DNA of 9,508 nucleotides from Prevotella sp. CAG:891. Its GTDB lineage: Bacteria > Bacteroidota > Bacteroidia > Bacteroidales > Bacteroidaceae. Positions 1 to 6,692 of the stretch are shown in pieces. The first letter of the stretch is position 1. Each line of letters opens with the position of its first letter. The notes below the pieces were generated by a model. The model was not told where the DNA came from. It worked only from the letters and a program-made list of their open reading frames with translations, and did not search any database. The translations under genes and the position numbers were made by a program. The stretch lies in assembly GCA_000437675.1 (NCBI GenBank), contig FR901644.1:1-9508 (forward strand), given 5' to 3'.

Positions 1-159
1 CATTCTACCTTAGCTTTACTTCCTTTTTTTGTTTTTATCGAAAAACGTTTAGGACAACATTGGTCAACGGGTTATTATTGTATAAATTTACTTGATTTAA
101 TTCCGCCAATGGGTAAAGAAAAGCTTTACTTACATAGGCGGTATGAGGGAAAAACTTGA
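1..159 (+). CDS. C-terminal tail of an unrecognised protein, cut by the window edge
   Basis: Frame 1 is open from the first base to a TGA at 157-159, giving 52 residues. The tail begins with a hydrophobic stretch (LALLPFFVFIEK, about residues 4-15) and ends in a basic, aromatic segment (KLYLHRRYEGKT). The composition is protein-like and no stop occurs, but I do not recognise the family. It could equally be the end of a gene fragment, since what follows is decayed sequence. It is cut off from the 1127-8040 block by an IS remnant and is probably unrelated to it. Confidence 0.4.
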   Translation, partial: HSTLALLPFFVFIEKRLGQHWSTGYYCINLLDLIPPMGKEKLYLHRRYEGKT

Positions 160-540
160 TGAAGTCATATTCCTCCCTTAACTACTTTGCCTACTCCTTG
201 CGGTTCTGTGGTAATTAGTTCAAAGTTTGTTACGCCTGCGGCGGTTTTAACAAAAGCATTAATAAAGATAAAACAGATAGGATTGCTTCGGCATGCGTTG
301 CGGAGAGGAATGAGCGTGTGTGAAACAGACTTTGTTTTTTTTTGAAAACACTGATTATCAATAGTTCCCCATTTATTGAAAATAGCTCGGAACTAATTGG
401 AAGAAGGTCGGAACTAATTTCGACAATTGCGGAGCAAATTTGAAGAATAGGCTGAGTGGGGGGCAAACGTTTGAAAGCGGAGGGGATAAGCAAGGAGAAT
501 TATTTAATAGAAATTCACCTATAAAGAAGAAATCTGTTTA
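160..540. other. Gene-poor stretch with a short heptad-like reading frame
   Basis: I see no complete gene here. A plus-strand frame without an ATG (324-443, 39 sense codons) reads ...INSSPFIENSSELIGRRSELIS..., with the 12-mer TCGGAACTAATT repeated at 387-398 and 408-419. The 21-bp period is exactly seven codons, so the peptide has an SELI heptad feel. It may be a fragment of a coiled-coil-like protein or noncoding repeat-derived DNA. A T-tract at 331-343 has only a weak five-base stem before it, so I do not call a terminator. The minus-strand frame over 230-493 is the antisense of the same repeats. Confidence 0.35.
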
Positions 541-965
541 ACATTTACGGGGCAAGGGTATGTAAAGCGATAAGGGTTTCTGCGCAAATGAGGAGGAAGT
601 AAATTCCACGGATAATTTAGTACCATCGGAAGCGAGCGGATACTGATTGAGAATGACATTTCGGTTATCTGCATCAAGGTAACGTCTGCGTCTAACATGG
701 AGGAGCACCTTACGGTTGCGGATGGGATAGTCCTTGATAAGAGTAGGCTCGGTAAAGCCATTTGGCTTCAAGCCCATTTCTTCTCCGTTACGAGTGTCAC
801 GCTCGTCAAGATAGATATGAAGCACACTGTTGTATAAAATGTCAGCCTGAGCTGTGCCTTTATTAAGCTCTTCCTTAATGTTGACTACTTCAAACCAATC
901 ATTCCTTCCGGAAGAAAGAAACTAATGATAAAGTCGGTATTGATACTTAATGAATTCTTTGCCAT
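541..965 (-). pseudogene. Remnant of an ISAon1-family (ISL3-like) transposase N-terminal ORF
   Basis: Read on the minus strand from an ATG at 965-963, the protein starts MAKNSLSINTDFIISFFLPEG. A frameshift near 900 follows, and the frame continues as DWFEVVNIKEELNKG..., then GFTEPTLIKDYPIRNRKVLL and HVRRRRYLDADNR. From memory, the order LPEG / WFEV / GF / DYPIR..KVLLH.RRRRY matches the small first ORF of Bacteroidetes ISAon1-type elements, which precedes an ISL3-like DDE transposase ORF. Here the end is also out of frame (SVEFTSSSFAQ where the family usually has an EF..FLKE-like end), and the second ORF that should follow below position 540 is absent. The gene is therefore a decayed remnant. 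The AT-rich DNA at 1035-1075 (GCACCTTTTTTTGCAAAAAG) may belong to the outer end of the same element, but I could not find a matching inverted repeat. Confidence 0.6.
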
Positions 966-1126
966 GACTGCAAAGATATGGACATTGTTCTTATCCCATA
1001 TCAGAATCACCTATTATTTGACTCTAGGAACACGGAAGTTTTAAACTGCACCTTTTTTTGCAAAAAGCTCCATAAAATTAAAAAATCAATGTTTTTCCAA
1101 TAAATAATGCTATTAAACACAATATT

Positions 1127-1161
1127 ACGAACATAGTGTTCGTTTCTAATATATATCTTTG
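1127..1161 (+). promoter_or_regulatory. Operator/promoter 1: 17-bp palindrome plus -7 box
   Basis: A perfect palindrome ACGAACatagtGTTCGT lies at 1127-1143, and a Bacteroidetes -7 box TATCTTTG at 1154-1161. The palindrome starts 27 bp before the box. It covers the region where a -33 TTTG element would normally lie, and no such element is visible. Transcription probably starts a few bases after 1161 and yields a leader of about 30 nt to the ATG at 1199. The same arrangement, with identical spacing, recurs at 5121-5155 and 5354-5388. The WYL protein encoded in this operon is the obvious candidate binder (inference). Confidence 0.75.
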
Positions 1162-1198
1162 CACCGTAAATCTAAAATGCCAACTTAAAGATATACAT

Positions 1199-4060
1199 AT
1201 GGGAGCAACAATTCATCCTCATAAAGGCTATCTCAACACTAATTTCAATGTTTATGTCACAGGACATGAAGAAGAATATTCTGTTTATCAGAAAAGTGTT
1301 TGTGATAAATGTTCAATCGCAACAGGTATTGTCAGACCGAATGAACCTCACGTACTGAATATAGCCCAGCCAGGTGACTATGTGATTTCATTTAACGATA
1401 GTGATGAGATAAATATCCACATAGAAGATGGTTACAAGTTTGGTGGAAGTACATACAAGACTTCGTTTATTTTCGATGATTGTCCGTGGTGCTTTGTTGT
1501 AATGCATGACAGGACCTATTTCTACAATCGCGAAACTAAGAGGTCTTTTGTTGAACCCATCTCACCTGATAAGATCACAGAAATCAATGAAGATTTTGTG
1601 ATTTTTGAGAATGAAGGACAGAAAGAACGTACTATATTCTCACTTGTTGAAGAAAGACCTATTTTGTGTATTTCTGATATAGTGACATTTAACAAAAGAG
1701 TGGTCGTATGGGAGGAATATTCCGATAACAAAAGTGAATTGTGTATTTACGTTCTTGGAACAGAGCCTAACGCAATAGACAAGTATGTATTTGATGGATA
1801 TATTATAGATAATGAAAATGATAACATCATATTTTATGATGGCAACATAATTAAAAAATTCTCATTATCTGAATACAACGGTTCTACGACCTATCAAATT
1901 ACTATACGTGGTACATTGGTAAATGTAGTTGCACCAAATCTTGCGGTATCTTATCGCGAATTGTACAATAGGAATGAGCTAATCATACGCAATCTTGATA
2001 AAGATGAGGAAACAACCATCACATTAGACGGAAACCTTGCAGAAATTAATGAGAAAGAACTAATTGATGTATGGCAACGCCAAAAGCAAATATCCGAGTT
2101 TAATTTTTCTGCAGTTGAAGTACCTGAACTTACATTGTCTGCACTATACAATAAAGTTTACATTTATCCTTGTGGGTGGGATGTTTTTTATTCAATAGAG
2201 ACTATTTCTCTTAAAAGGGAATGTGGTAAATCTATTAAAAGAACATCTACGTCAAAATTGTACGGTGTAAAAAGCGGTGTAGAAAATTCTATCCAACAAG
2301 CTAAAGGGAATTTTGCCTCATATGGAAATGCTTTCTGTTTTTACAATAGTGTAGAGTCATACGTAAGAGGTGAAAAATACAAGGGAGGCGGGTACAATAA
2401 AGGAGGCTTAATATACTCCTGCGGGAACAATATCTACATGTATAATGATTCCTGCTTGTATAAGCTGAGCAGTAATGGCTATTGGGATGATAAAAGAGAA
2501 ATCAATCTTGACTTCTCACTTTTTGACGAATTTGGTATCGTAAAGGACAAAGAAAACGGAATCTGCCAAACAATGTCTGGAATTAATTTGGGTAAGTGGA
2601 AATGTGAGATTAACTATAACAACAGAAAGTATATAAAAACATCTGAGAACTATATTTTTTCAGGAGGTCGAAGAATTAAAACGACTGACTTGGAAGTCCC
2701 TAATAGTCTCTCAGAAAGCCTAAAGCTGGGCTTGTCTGTTGATTCTGACGAGGTGTGTATATGTAATCTAAAAGGTGTAAAGTATACTTCAAAATGTGTT
2801 ATGGAGGACGTTTATGATTCGACCGAATACCATGATGTGCTTCTAAGTGAAGATGGAAATTGCATTATGCACAAGGATGGAGATAAAGCTATCACATTCG
2901 ATATCGGTACGGGATTTTCTCAAACATATGACAACCTGTCTTATATAAAGCATATTAACGGAATTCGCCCGCTCTTTGCTATCCCGACTTCACTACAGCC
3001 GGTACTGGTTAATCCTGTTACTAAGCAGCGTATAGAAGCGAAAGAAATGTCTAATTTTCAGTTTGTATCTCCTGAAGGGACACTATATGCAGATACTCGC
3101 CTTAGGGAATACATTGAACACTATGAAATAGAGACGGACACGTTAATTTCAAATGAGGAGTTTATAGAATTGCGGGCAAAGTACACGTACCCTTGGAATG
3201 AAAAACGAGGTTCAACTGCATGGGAAATAATAACCGAAAACCGTAGGCAACTTATCCTTGAACACTTTGAGTATTTGAATGAAAAATATCCAGAACTATT
3301 TAAGGATGATTTGACAGGAAATAAATGGGCTGATTCTGCGTTAGATACAAAAGACAGTTTTGGTGTAGAGTATTTTTTGGGACGCTTATATGGAGAGCGA
3401 GGAATTGCTATCATAAGAAAATCTGATGATGATTCTGAATATTCAAGAATTGATTTAGGCTCTCCTCTTATGTATATCAATTATGTTTCTTTCTCCTATG
3501 ATTCCAAATATGTAGCTATTGCAGGATATCGAAATAGTGGTGGCCTTTTTCTCGTCTATGATTTAGAGGCAAAAAGTACTATTGTCCATGAAGATACTTC
3601 GAGGGCAGTTTGGAATGTAGCTTTTTCTGCAATTAACGCATTAGCATCCTACACAAGTAATCCCAAAACGCTCTTTGCAACAAATAAAGATGAATACATC
3701 AATATGTGCGACAGAGATAGAATTATTGAAGGTCATAACTTTTTGACATTCTCTCCTGACGGAATGTATTTTGCCTTATCTCAGCAAGGTTATATCTCCA
3801 AATACGATATAAATGGCAATGTTCGTGATAATTGGGGACATCAGCCCTCTTCACTCGTTGATATACGAAGTATCCTTTCTCAAGAAAACACATTAACAGA
3901 GTTTTCTGATTTAGGCGATTCTGGCATATCAGAAACCTCTCGTCGAGCTTCTGTTGCTTCTGTCTCTTTTTCAAATGACAACAAACGCCTTATGATGGTT
4001 GGAAATGATGGCGTTGTAATAATAAGAAACTTACATCTTGAAAATTATGCCAGCAAATAA
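1199..4060 (+). CDS. Large beta-propeller / WD40-like protein
   Basis: The protein has 953 residues from the ATG at 1199. The frame is open back to a GTG at 1136, but that codon lies inside the operator and upstream of the -7 box, so it cannot be the start. The sequence is rich in short beta-strand units with Asp/Asn turns throughout. WD40/quinoprotein-like repeats are clearest in the last third (about residues 758-950): VSFSYDSKYVAIAG, FLTFSPDGMYFALS, VSFSNDNKRLMMVG. A more helical, charged insertion (about 640-740, including NRRQLILEHFEYLNEKYPEL) splits the propellers. There is no signal peptide, transmembrane segment or nucleotide-binding motif, so it is probably a cytosolic scaffold or sensor. 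It is the first gene of a unit with the WYL regulator and shares its operator with the retron. A role in the retron system is inference; the molecular function is unknown. Confidence 0.85.
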   Translation: MGATIHPHKGYLNTNFNVYVTGHEEEYSVYQKSVCDKCSIATGIVRPNEPHVLNIAQPGDYVISFNDSDEINIHIEDGYKFGGSTYKTSFIFDDCPWCFVVMHDRTYFYNRETKRSFVEPISPDKITEINEDFVIFENEGQKERTIFSLVEERPILCISDIVTFNKRVVVWEEYSDNKSELCIYVLGTEPNAIDKYVFDGYIIDNENDNIIFYDGNIIKKFSLSEYNGSTTYQITIRGTLVNVVAPNLAVSYRELYNRNELIIRNLDKDEETTITLDGNLAEINEKELIDVWQRQKQISEFNFSAVEVPELTLSALYNKVYIYPCGWDVFYSIETISLKRECGKSIKRTSTSKLYGVKSGVENSIQQAKGNFASYGNAFCFYNSVESYVRGEKYKGGGYNKGGLIYSCGNNIYMYNDSCLYKLSSNGYWDDKREINLDFSLFDEFGIVKDKENGICQTMSGINLGKWKCEINYNNRKYIKTSENYIFSGGRRIKTTDLEVPNSLSESLKLGLSVDSDEVCICNLKGVKYTSKCVMEDVYDSTEYHDVLLSEDGNCIMHKDGDKAITFDIGTGFSQTYDNLSYIKHINGIRPLFAIPTSLQPVLVNPVTKQRIEAKEMSNFQFVSPEGTLYADTRLREYIEHYEIETDTLISNEEFIELRAKYTYPWNEKRGSTAWEIITENRRQLILEHFEYLNEKYPELFKDDLTGNKWADSALDTKDSFGVEYFLGRLYGERGIAIIRKSDDDSEYSRIDLGSPLMYINYVSFSYDSKYVAIAGYRNSGGLFLVYDLEAKSTIVHEDTSRAVWNVAFSAINALASYTSNPKTLFATNKDEYINMCDRDRIIEGHNFLTFSPDGMYFALSQQGYISKYDINGNVRDNWGHQPSSLVDIRSILSQENTLTEFSDLGDSGISETSRRASVASVSFSNDNKRLMMVGNDGVVIIRNLHLENYASK

Positions 4061-5141
4061 GAACGCAATGACACGATATAAGATACTGGACGAACTGTTG
4101 AGTAGTCGGTATCACAACTATTCGCTTGACGATTTAACAGAAGAAGTTAGCAAGAGATTGTCTGACATGTACCCAGATACAAAGGGTGTGGTTCGTCGTA
4201 CCATAGAGAAGGATATCTATTACTTGGAATATGAGGGACCATTTATGGTTGATATTGAACGGTATTCTGCGCCTGGCTACAATGTAGATAAACAGAAGTC
4301 ATATTCTAAGCAATGCTTACGATATAGAATCCCCGGCTTCTCTATATTTAAGAAAGACCTTTCCAATGACGAGGAATACCTACTTCGTGAAGCGTTGTCG
4401 TTGCTTGGACAATTCGATGGGTTACCTAATCTTGATGCCCTTGAAGGATTGCGCCTTGGATTAGGAGTACGTAACAATGAATGTAAGATTATCTCTTTTA
4501 CGAAAAAACCATTGGAGAACACCAACCTCATTGGAGAACTATTTACTGCTATATCACAGCAGCAGGTCGTTGAGTTGAATTACCACAAATTCAACGCACC
4601 CGACGAGATACTAACCGTCAACGTACATCCATACCTATTAAAGGAGTATAATAGAAGATGGTTCTTGATTTGTGCAGCTGAAACTGAAGGGAAAATTCTG
4701 AATTTTGGATTGGAGCGCATTAATAATGTCAATCCACTTCCTGCTCATAAATATGTAGAATACAACGGTGATATCAATGAGATATTTGAGGATATTGTTG
4801 GTGTAACCAATTATACAGACAAGGAAGTATTGAAAATACTGTTTTGGGTGAGTGATGCTTCTAAAGATTACGTAATAAGCAAGCCTATTCATGACTCTCA
4901 ACGATATTACAGAGGTGATGTGGATAATAACTATAGAATGCAATATCCAATGTTGCATGATGGTTCCTTCTTCTCTATAGAGTGCAAGGAAAACTATGAA
5001 CTTATTCGTGAACTTACCTCTTACGGAGAGAATTTAGTGGTACTATCACCTCAATGTATCATTGATAAAGTACAGCAAAGGATCGCAAAAATGCAAGAAA
5101 TATATAATTCCACGAATATTACGAACAAAGAATTCGTGTAG
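4047..5141 (+). CDS. WYL-domain transcriptional regulator
   Basis: The protein has 364 residues from the ATG at 4047, which overlaps the stop of the propeller gene by 14 bp and suggests translational coupling. A TTG at 4038 or an ATG at 4068 are other possible starts. The N-terminal ~75 residues (MTRYKILDELLSSRYHNYSL, ..VRRTIEKDIYYLE) look like the winged helix-turn-helix of this family. The WYL domain follows at about residues 160-230 (QQVVELNYHKFNA, VHPYLLKEYNRRWFLICA), with WFL in place of the eponymous WYL. A C-terminal WCX-like region ends in SYGENLVVLSP..IIDKVQQRIAKM. WYL proteins such as BrxR and CapW are ligand-responsive regulators of phage-defence loci that bind palindromes as dimers. 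Three identical palindromic operators in this window, one overlapping the 3' end of this gene, fit autoregulation plus control of the retron. Whether it represses or activates is not visible. Confidence 0.9.
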   Translation: MPANKNAMTRYKILDELLSSRYHNYSLDDLTEEVSKRLSDMYPDTKGVVRRTIEKDIYYLEYEGPFMVDIERYSAPGYNVDKQKSYSKQCLRYRIPGFSIFKKDLSNDEEYLLREALSLLGQFDGLPNLDALEGLRLGLGVRNNECKIISFTKKPLENTNLIGELFTAISQQQVVELNYHKFNAPDEILTVNVHPYLLKEYNRRWFLICAAETEGKILNFGLERINNVNPLPAHKYVEYNGDINEIFEDIVGVTNYTDKEVLKILFWVSDASKDYVISKPIHDSQRYYRGDVDNNYRMQYPMLHDGSFFSIECKENYELIRELTSYGENLVVLSPQCIIDKVQQRIAKMQEIYNSTNITNKEFV

Positions 5142-5155
5142 GCCTCGTACCTTTG
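5121..5155 (+). promoter_or_regulatory. Operator/promoter 2: 17-bp palindrome plus -7 box
   Basis: ACGAACaaagaATTCGT (5121-5137, one mismatch between arms) is followed by TACCTTTG at 5148-5155. The palindrome-to-box offset is 27 bp, as at the other two sites. The palindrome overlaps the last codons and stop (TAG 5139-5141) of the WYL gene. It drives the small acidic ORF at 5182. The bases after the box (CATC..AAA) also resemble those of promoter 3. Confidence 0.75.
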
Positions 5156-5181
5156 CATCAGAAATCCAAAACTAATGAAAT

Positions 5182-5328
5182 ATGGAAGACGATTATTACT
5201 ATGAAGAAGATGAGCGCACATATGAAAACAACAATGGTAGTTATGCGCAAGATGTAGAAGGTTGGAGCGACCAGGATATCGATGATGTTTTCGATGGGGA
5301 CCCTGACGCTTATTGGAACATTGATTAG
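5182..5328 (+). CDS. 48-residue highly acidic protein of unknown function
   Basis: The ATG at 5182 opens a frame of 48 codons ending in TAG at 5326-5328. It lies 27 bp after its own -7 box. The product starts MEDDYYYEEDERTYENNNGS and ends DDVFDGDPDAYWNID. It has 18 Asp/Glu, one Arg and no Lys, giving a net charge near -17, plus six Tyr and two Trp. Such composition is typical of DNA mimics, antirepressors or acidic chaperone-like partners, but none of these roles is shown. The dedicated promoter with the shared operator is the best evidence that it is a real gene. It lies between the WYL regulator and the retron RNA, so it could modulate either. I do not recognise a named family. Confidence 0.7.
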   Translation: MEDDYYYEEDERTYENNNGSYAQDVEGWSDQDIDDVFDGDPDAYWNID

Positions 5329-5353
5329 AAAAGATGCGAGATACAATAAAATC

Positions 5354-5388
5354 ACGAACAAAGCGTTCGTATAGGTATAGTACCTTTG
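5354..5388 (+). promoter_or_regulatory. Operator/promoter 3 (retron): 17-bp palindrome plus -7 box
   Basis: The perfect palindrome ACGAACaaagcGTTCGT (5354-5370) is followed by TACCTTTG at 5381-5388, again at a 27-bp offset. Transcription should start around 5392-5396, about 15 nt before the 5' arm of the retron RNA. This fits a dedicated promoter for the msr-msd RNA and the downstream genes. Confidence 0.8.
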
Positions 5389-5409
5389 CATCGTAAAAGA
5401 AAACAAAGC

Positions 5410-5618
5410 GGTCTTTGAGTTATTGGTGAGTGGACATAAATTTGAACTCGTCCGATGTATTCGTCGGATGTCACCTGTCTTAGTACTGGTGATAAACAAT
5501 GTTATAGAGTAAACGTTGAAAACTTGTATGTTGTCAATTGTTTTATTGTATTTATTGTATATTTTTATGTTGTATATTTACATAAAGAAATGAACTCCGC
5601 TCACTGATACTCAAGACC
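5410..5618 (+). ncRNA. Retron msr-msd RNA (a1/a2 bounded)
   Basis: The ~250 nt between promoter 3 and the RT gene can form a closed structured RNA. The a1 arm 5410-5434 (begins GGTCTTTGAGTTATTGGTGA) pairs with the a2 arm 5596-5618 (ends CTGATACTCAAGACC). Counted by eye this gives about 20 pairs with some G-U wobbles and two single-base bulges. Just inside a1 lie two msr-like hairpins: 5449-5455 with 5464-5470 (CGTCCGA/TCGGATG), and TCACC 5471-5475 with GGTGA 5488-5492. The 3' part, the likely msd template, is very AT-rich. It holds a candidate AAACAAT/ATTGTTT pairing (5494-5500/5537-5543), two tandem copies of TTTATTGTA (5542-5559), and a TTTATGT/ACATAAA hairpin (5564-5570/5580-5586). The arrangement a1-msr-msd-a2 directly before an RT is that of retrons. 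The exact branching G and the ends of the cDNA cannot be fixed by eye. Confidence 0.75.
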
Positions 5619-5639
5619 TTTATTATATTATAAGAACAG

Positions 5640-6692
5640 ATGGAAAGAGAACAGATAGCAAAAATGGCCGCAGCTATGGCCGACAAAGAAGATCTTCTTG
5701 ACTTGCTTAACAAAATTAAGCAAGACGAGATGATTGCGACCGGATTTGGCGATAAGTTTTATCCGTTCTCCATAAAGCACATAAACTATTACTGTAATCC
5801 GAATAATTCGTTTCATCGCTATCGCCAGTTCAAAATTAAGAAGAAATCCGGTGGAGAACGTATTATCACAGCCCCACGTAATAGAAGTTTTAAGCTCATT
5901 CTAAGTTATATCAACGAAATTCTGAAATCGATGTACACGCCATCAACTTATGCCATGGGCTTTGCTGAAGGACGTTCGATAGCTGATAATGCCAAAAAGC
6001 ATAGAGGCATGAACTATGTGTTCAATCTTGATTTGAAGGATTTCTTTCCAAGCATAGAACAGGCAAGAGTCTGGAAGCGACTTCAGCTTGCTCCTTTCAA
6101 TTTTCCGCTACCAGTTGCCAATATCATTGCAGGCATGTGCTGTATGAAAGAAGTTGTACAGGCGGAAGGTGGTAGTCAAACCGCTCGTTACGTACTACCG
6201 CAAGGTGCACCGACCTCTCCCATTATCACGAACATGATTTGTGACAACCTTGACCGCAGACTGGCAGGTGTTGCCAAACGCTTTGGTTTGAACTACACCC
6301 GATATGCTGATGACATCACATTTAGTTCTATGCATAACGTGTACCAGGAAAACGGAGAGTTTCGTAAAGAAGTGCGACGTATCATCGAAGAACAGAAATT
6401 CACTATTAATGATAAGAAAACGCGCCTTCAGAAGAAAGGATCCCGTCAAGAGGTTACAGGCATCATAGTATCTGACAAGATAAATGTGACACGCGATTAT
6501 GTGCGTGATATTCGCAATATACTCTATATGTGGGAGAAATACGGCTATGGAGTAGCATTTGCCAAATTTTTCCCGAAGTATAAGGCTGACAAAGGTCACG
6601 TAAAGAAAGGAAATCCCGACCTTATAAACGTCCTTGATGGCAAGCTTCAATATCTGAAGATGGTAAAAGGAGAAGAAGACTCTGTGTGGTAG
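5640..6692 (+). CDS. Retron reverse transcriptase (frame interrupted by an amber codon near its C-terminus)
   Basis: The 350-residue product shows the RT order: RKSGGERIITAP-like motif (about 68-79), motif A LDLKDFFPSI (130-138, catalytic D131), PQGAPTSP (187-194), catalytic YADD (222-225), and a GKLQYL thumb segment (334-339). Two retron signatures are present: NAKKH (117-121, the NAxxH motif) and VTG (272-274). It would use the adjacent RNA as primer and template to make msDNA. The start is the ATG at 5640, 22 nt after the a2 arm. The TAG at 6690-6692 falls after GEEDSVW, where retron RTs I recall keep going for another helix. The same frame continues at once as HLYAKFQALAED, so the stop may truncate a longer protein. 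All catalytic motifs lie upstream of the stop. Confidence 0.93.
   Translation: MEREQIAKMAAAMADKEDLLDLLNKIKQDEMIATGFGDKFYPFSIKHINYYCNPNNSFHRYRQFKIKKKSGGERIITAPRNRSFKLILSYINEILKSMYTPSTYAMGFAEGRSIADNAKKHRGMNYVFNLDLKDFFPSIEQARVWKRLQLAPFNFPLPVANIIAGMCCMKEVVQAEGGSQTARYVLPQGAPTSPIITNMICDNLDRRLAGVAKRFGLNYTRYADDITFSSMHNVYQENGEFRKEVRRIIEEQKFTINDKKTRLQKKGSRQEVTGIIVSDKINVTRDYVRDIRNILYMWEKYGYGVAFAKFFPKYKADKGHVKKGNPDLINVLDGKLQYLKMVKGEEDSVW

Noticed and set aside
331..350. T-tract as a rho-independent terminator
   Set aside because: Only a five-base AT-rich stem precedes it, too weak to support a call.
1136..1198. Upstream GTG start for the beta-propeller protein (21 extra residues)
   Set aside because: The GTG lies inside the palindrome and before the -7 box, so it would not be on the transcript; the ATG at 1199 is preferred.
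4277..5499. Minus-strand ORFs across the WYL gene, small ORF and retron RNA
   Set aside because: They are antisense to well-supported plus-strand features and show low-complexity, non-family-like sequence.
5542..5559. Tandem TTTATTGTA copies as a CRISPR or VNTR
   Set aside because: Only two short copies without spacers, lying inside the retron msd region.
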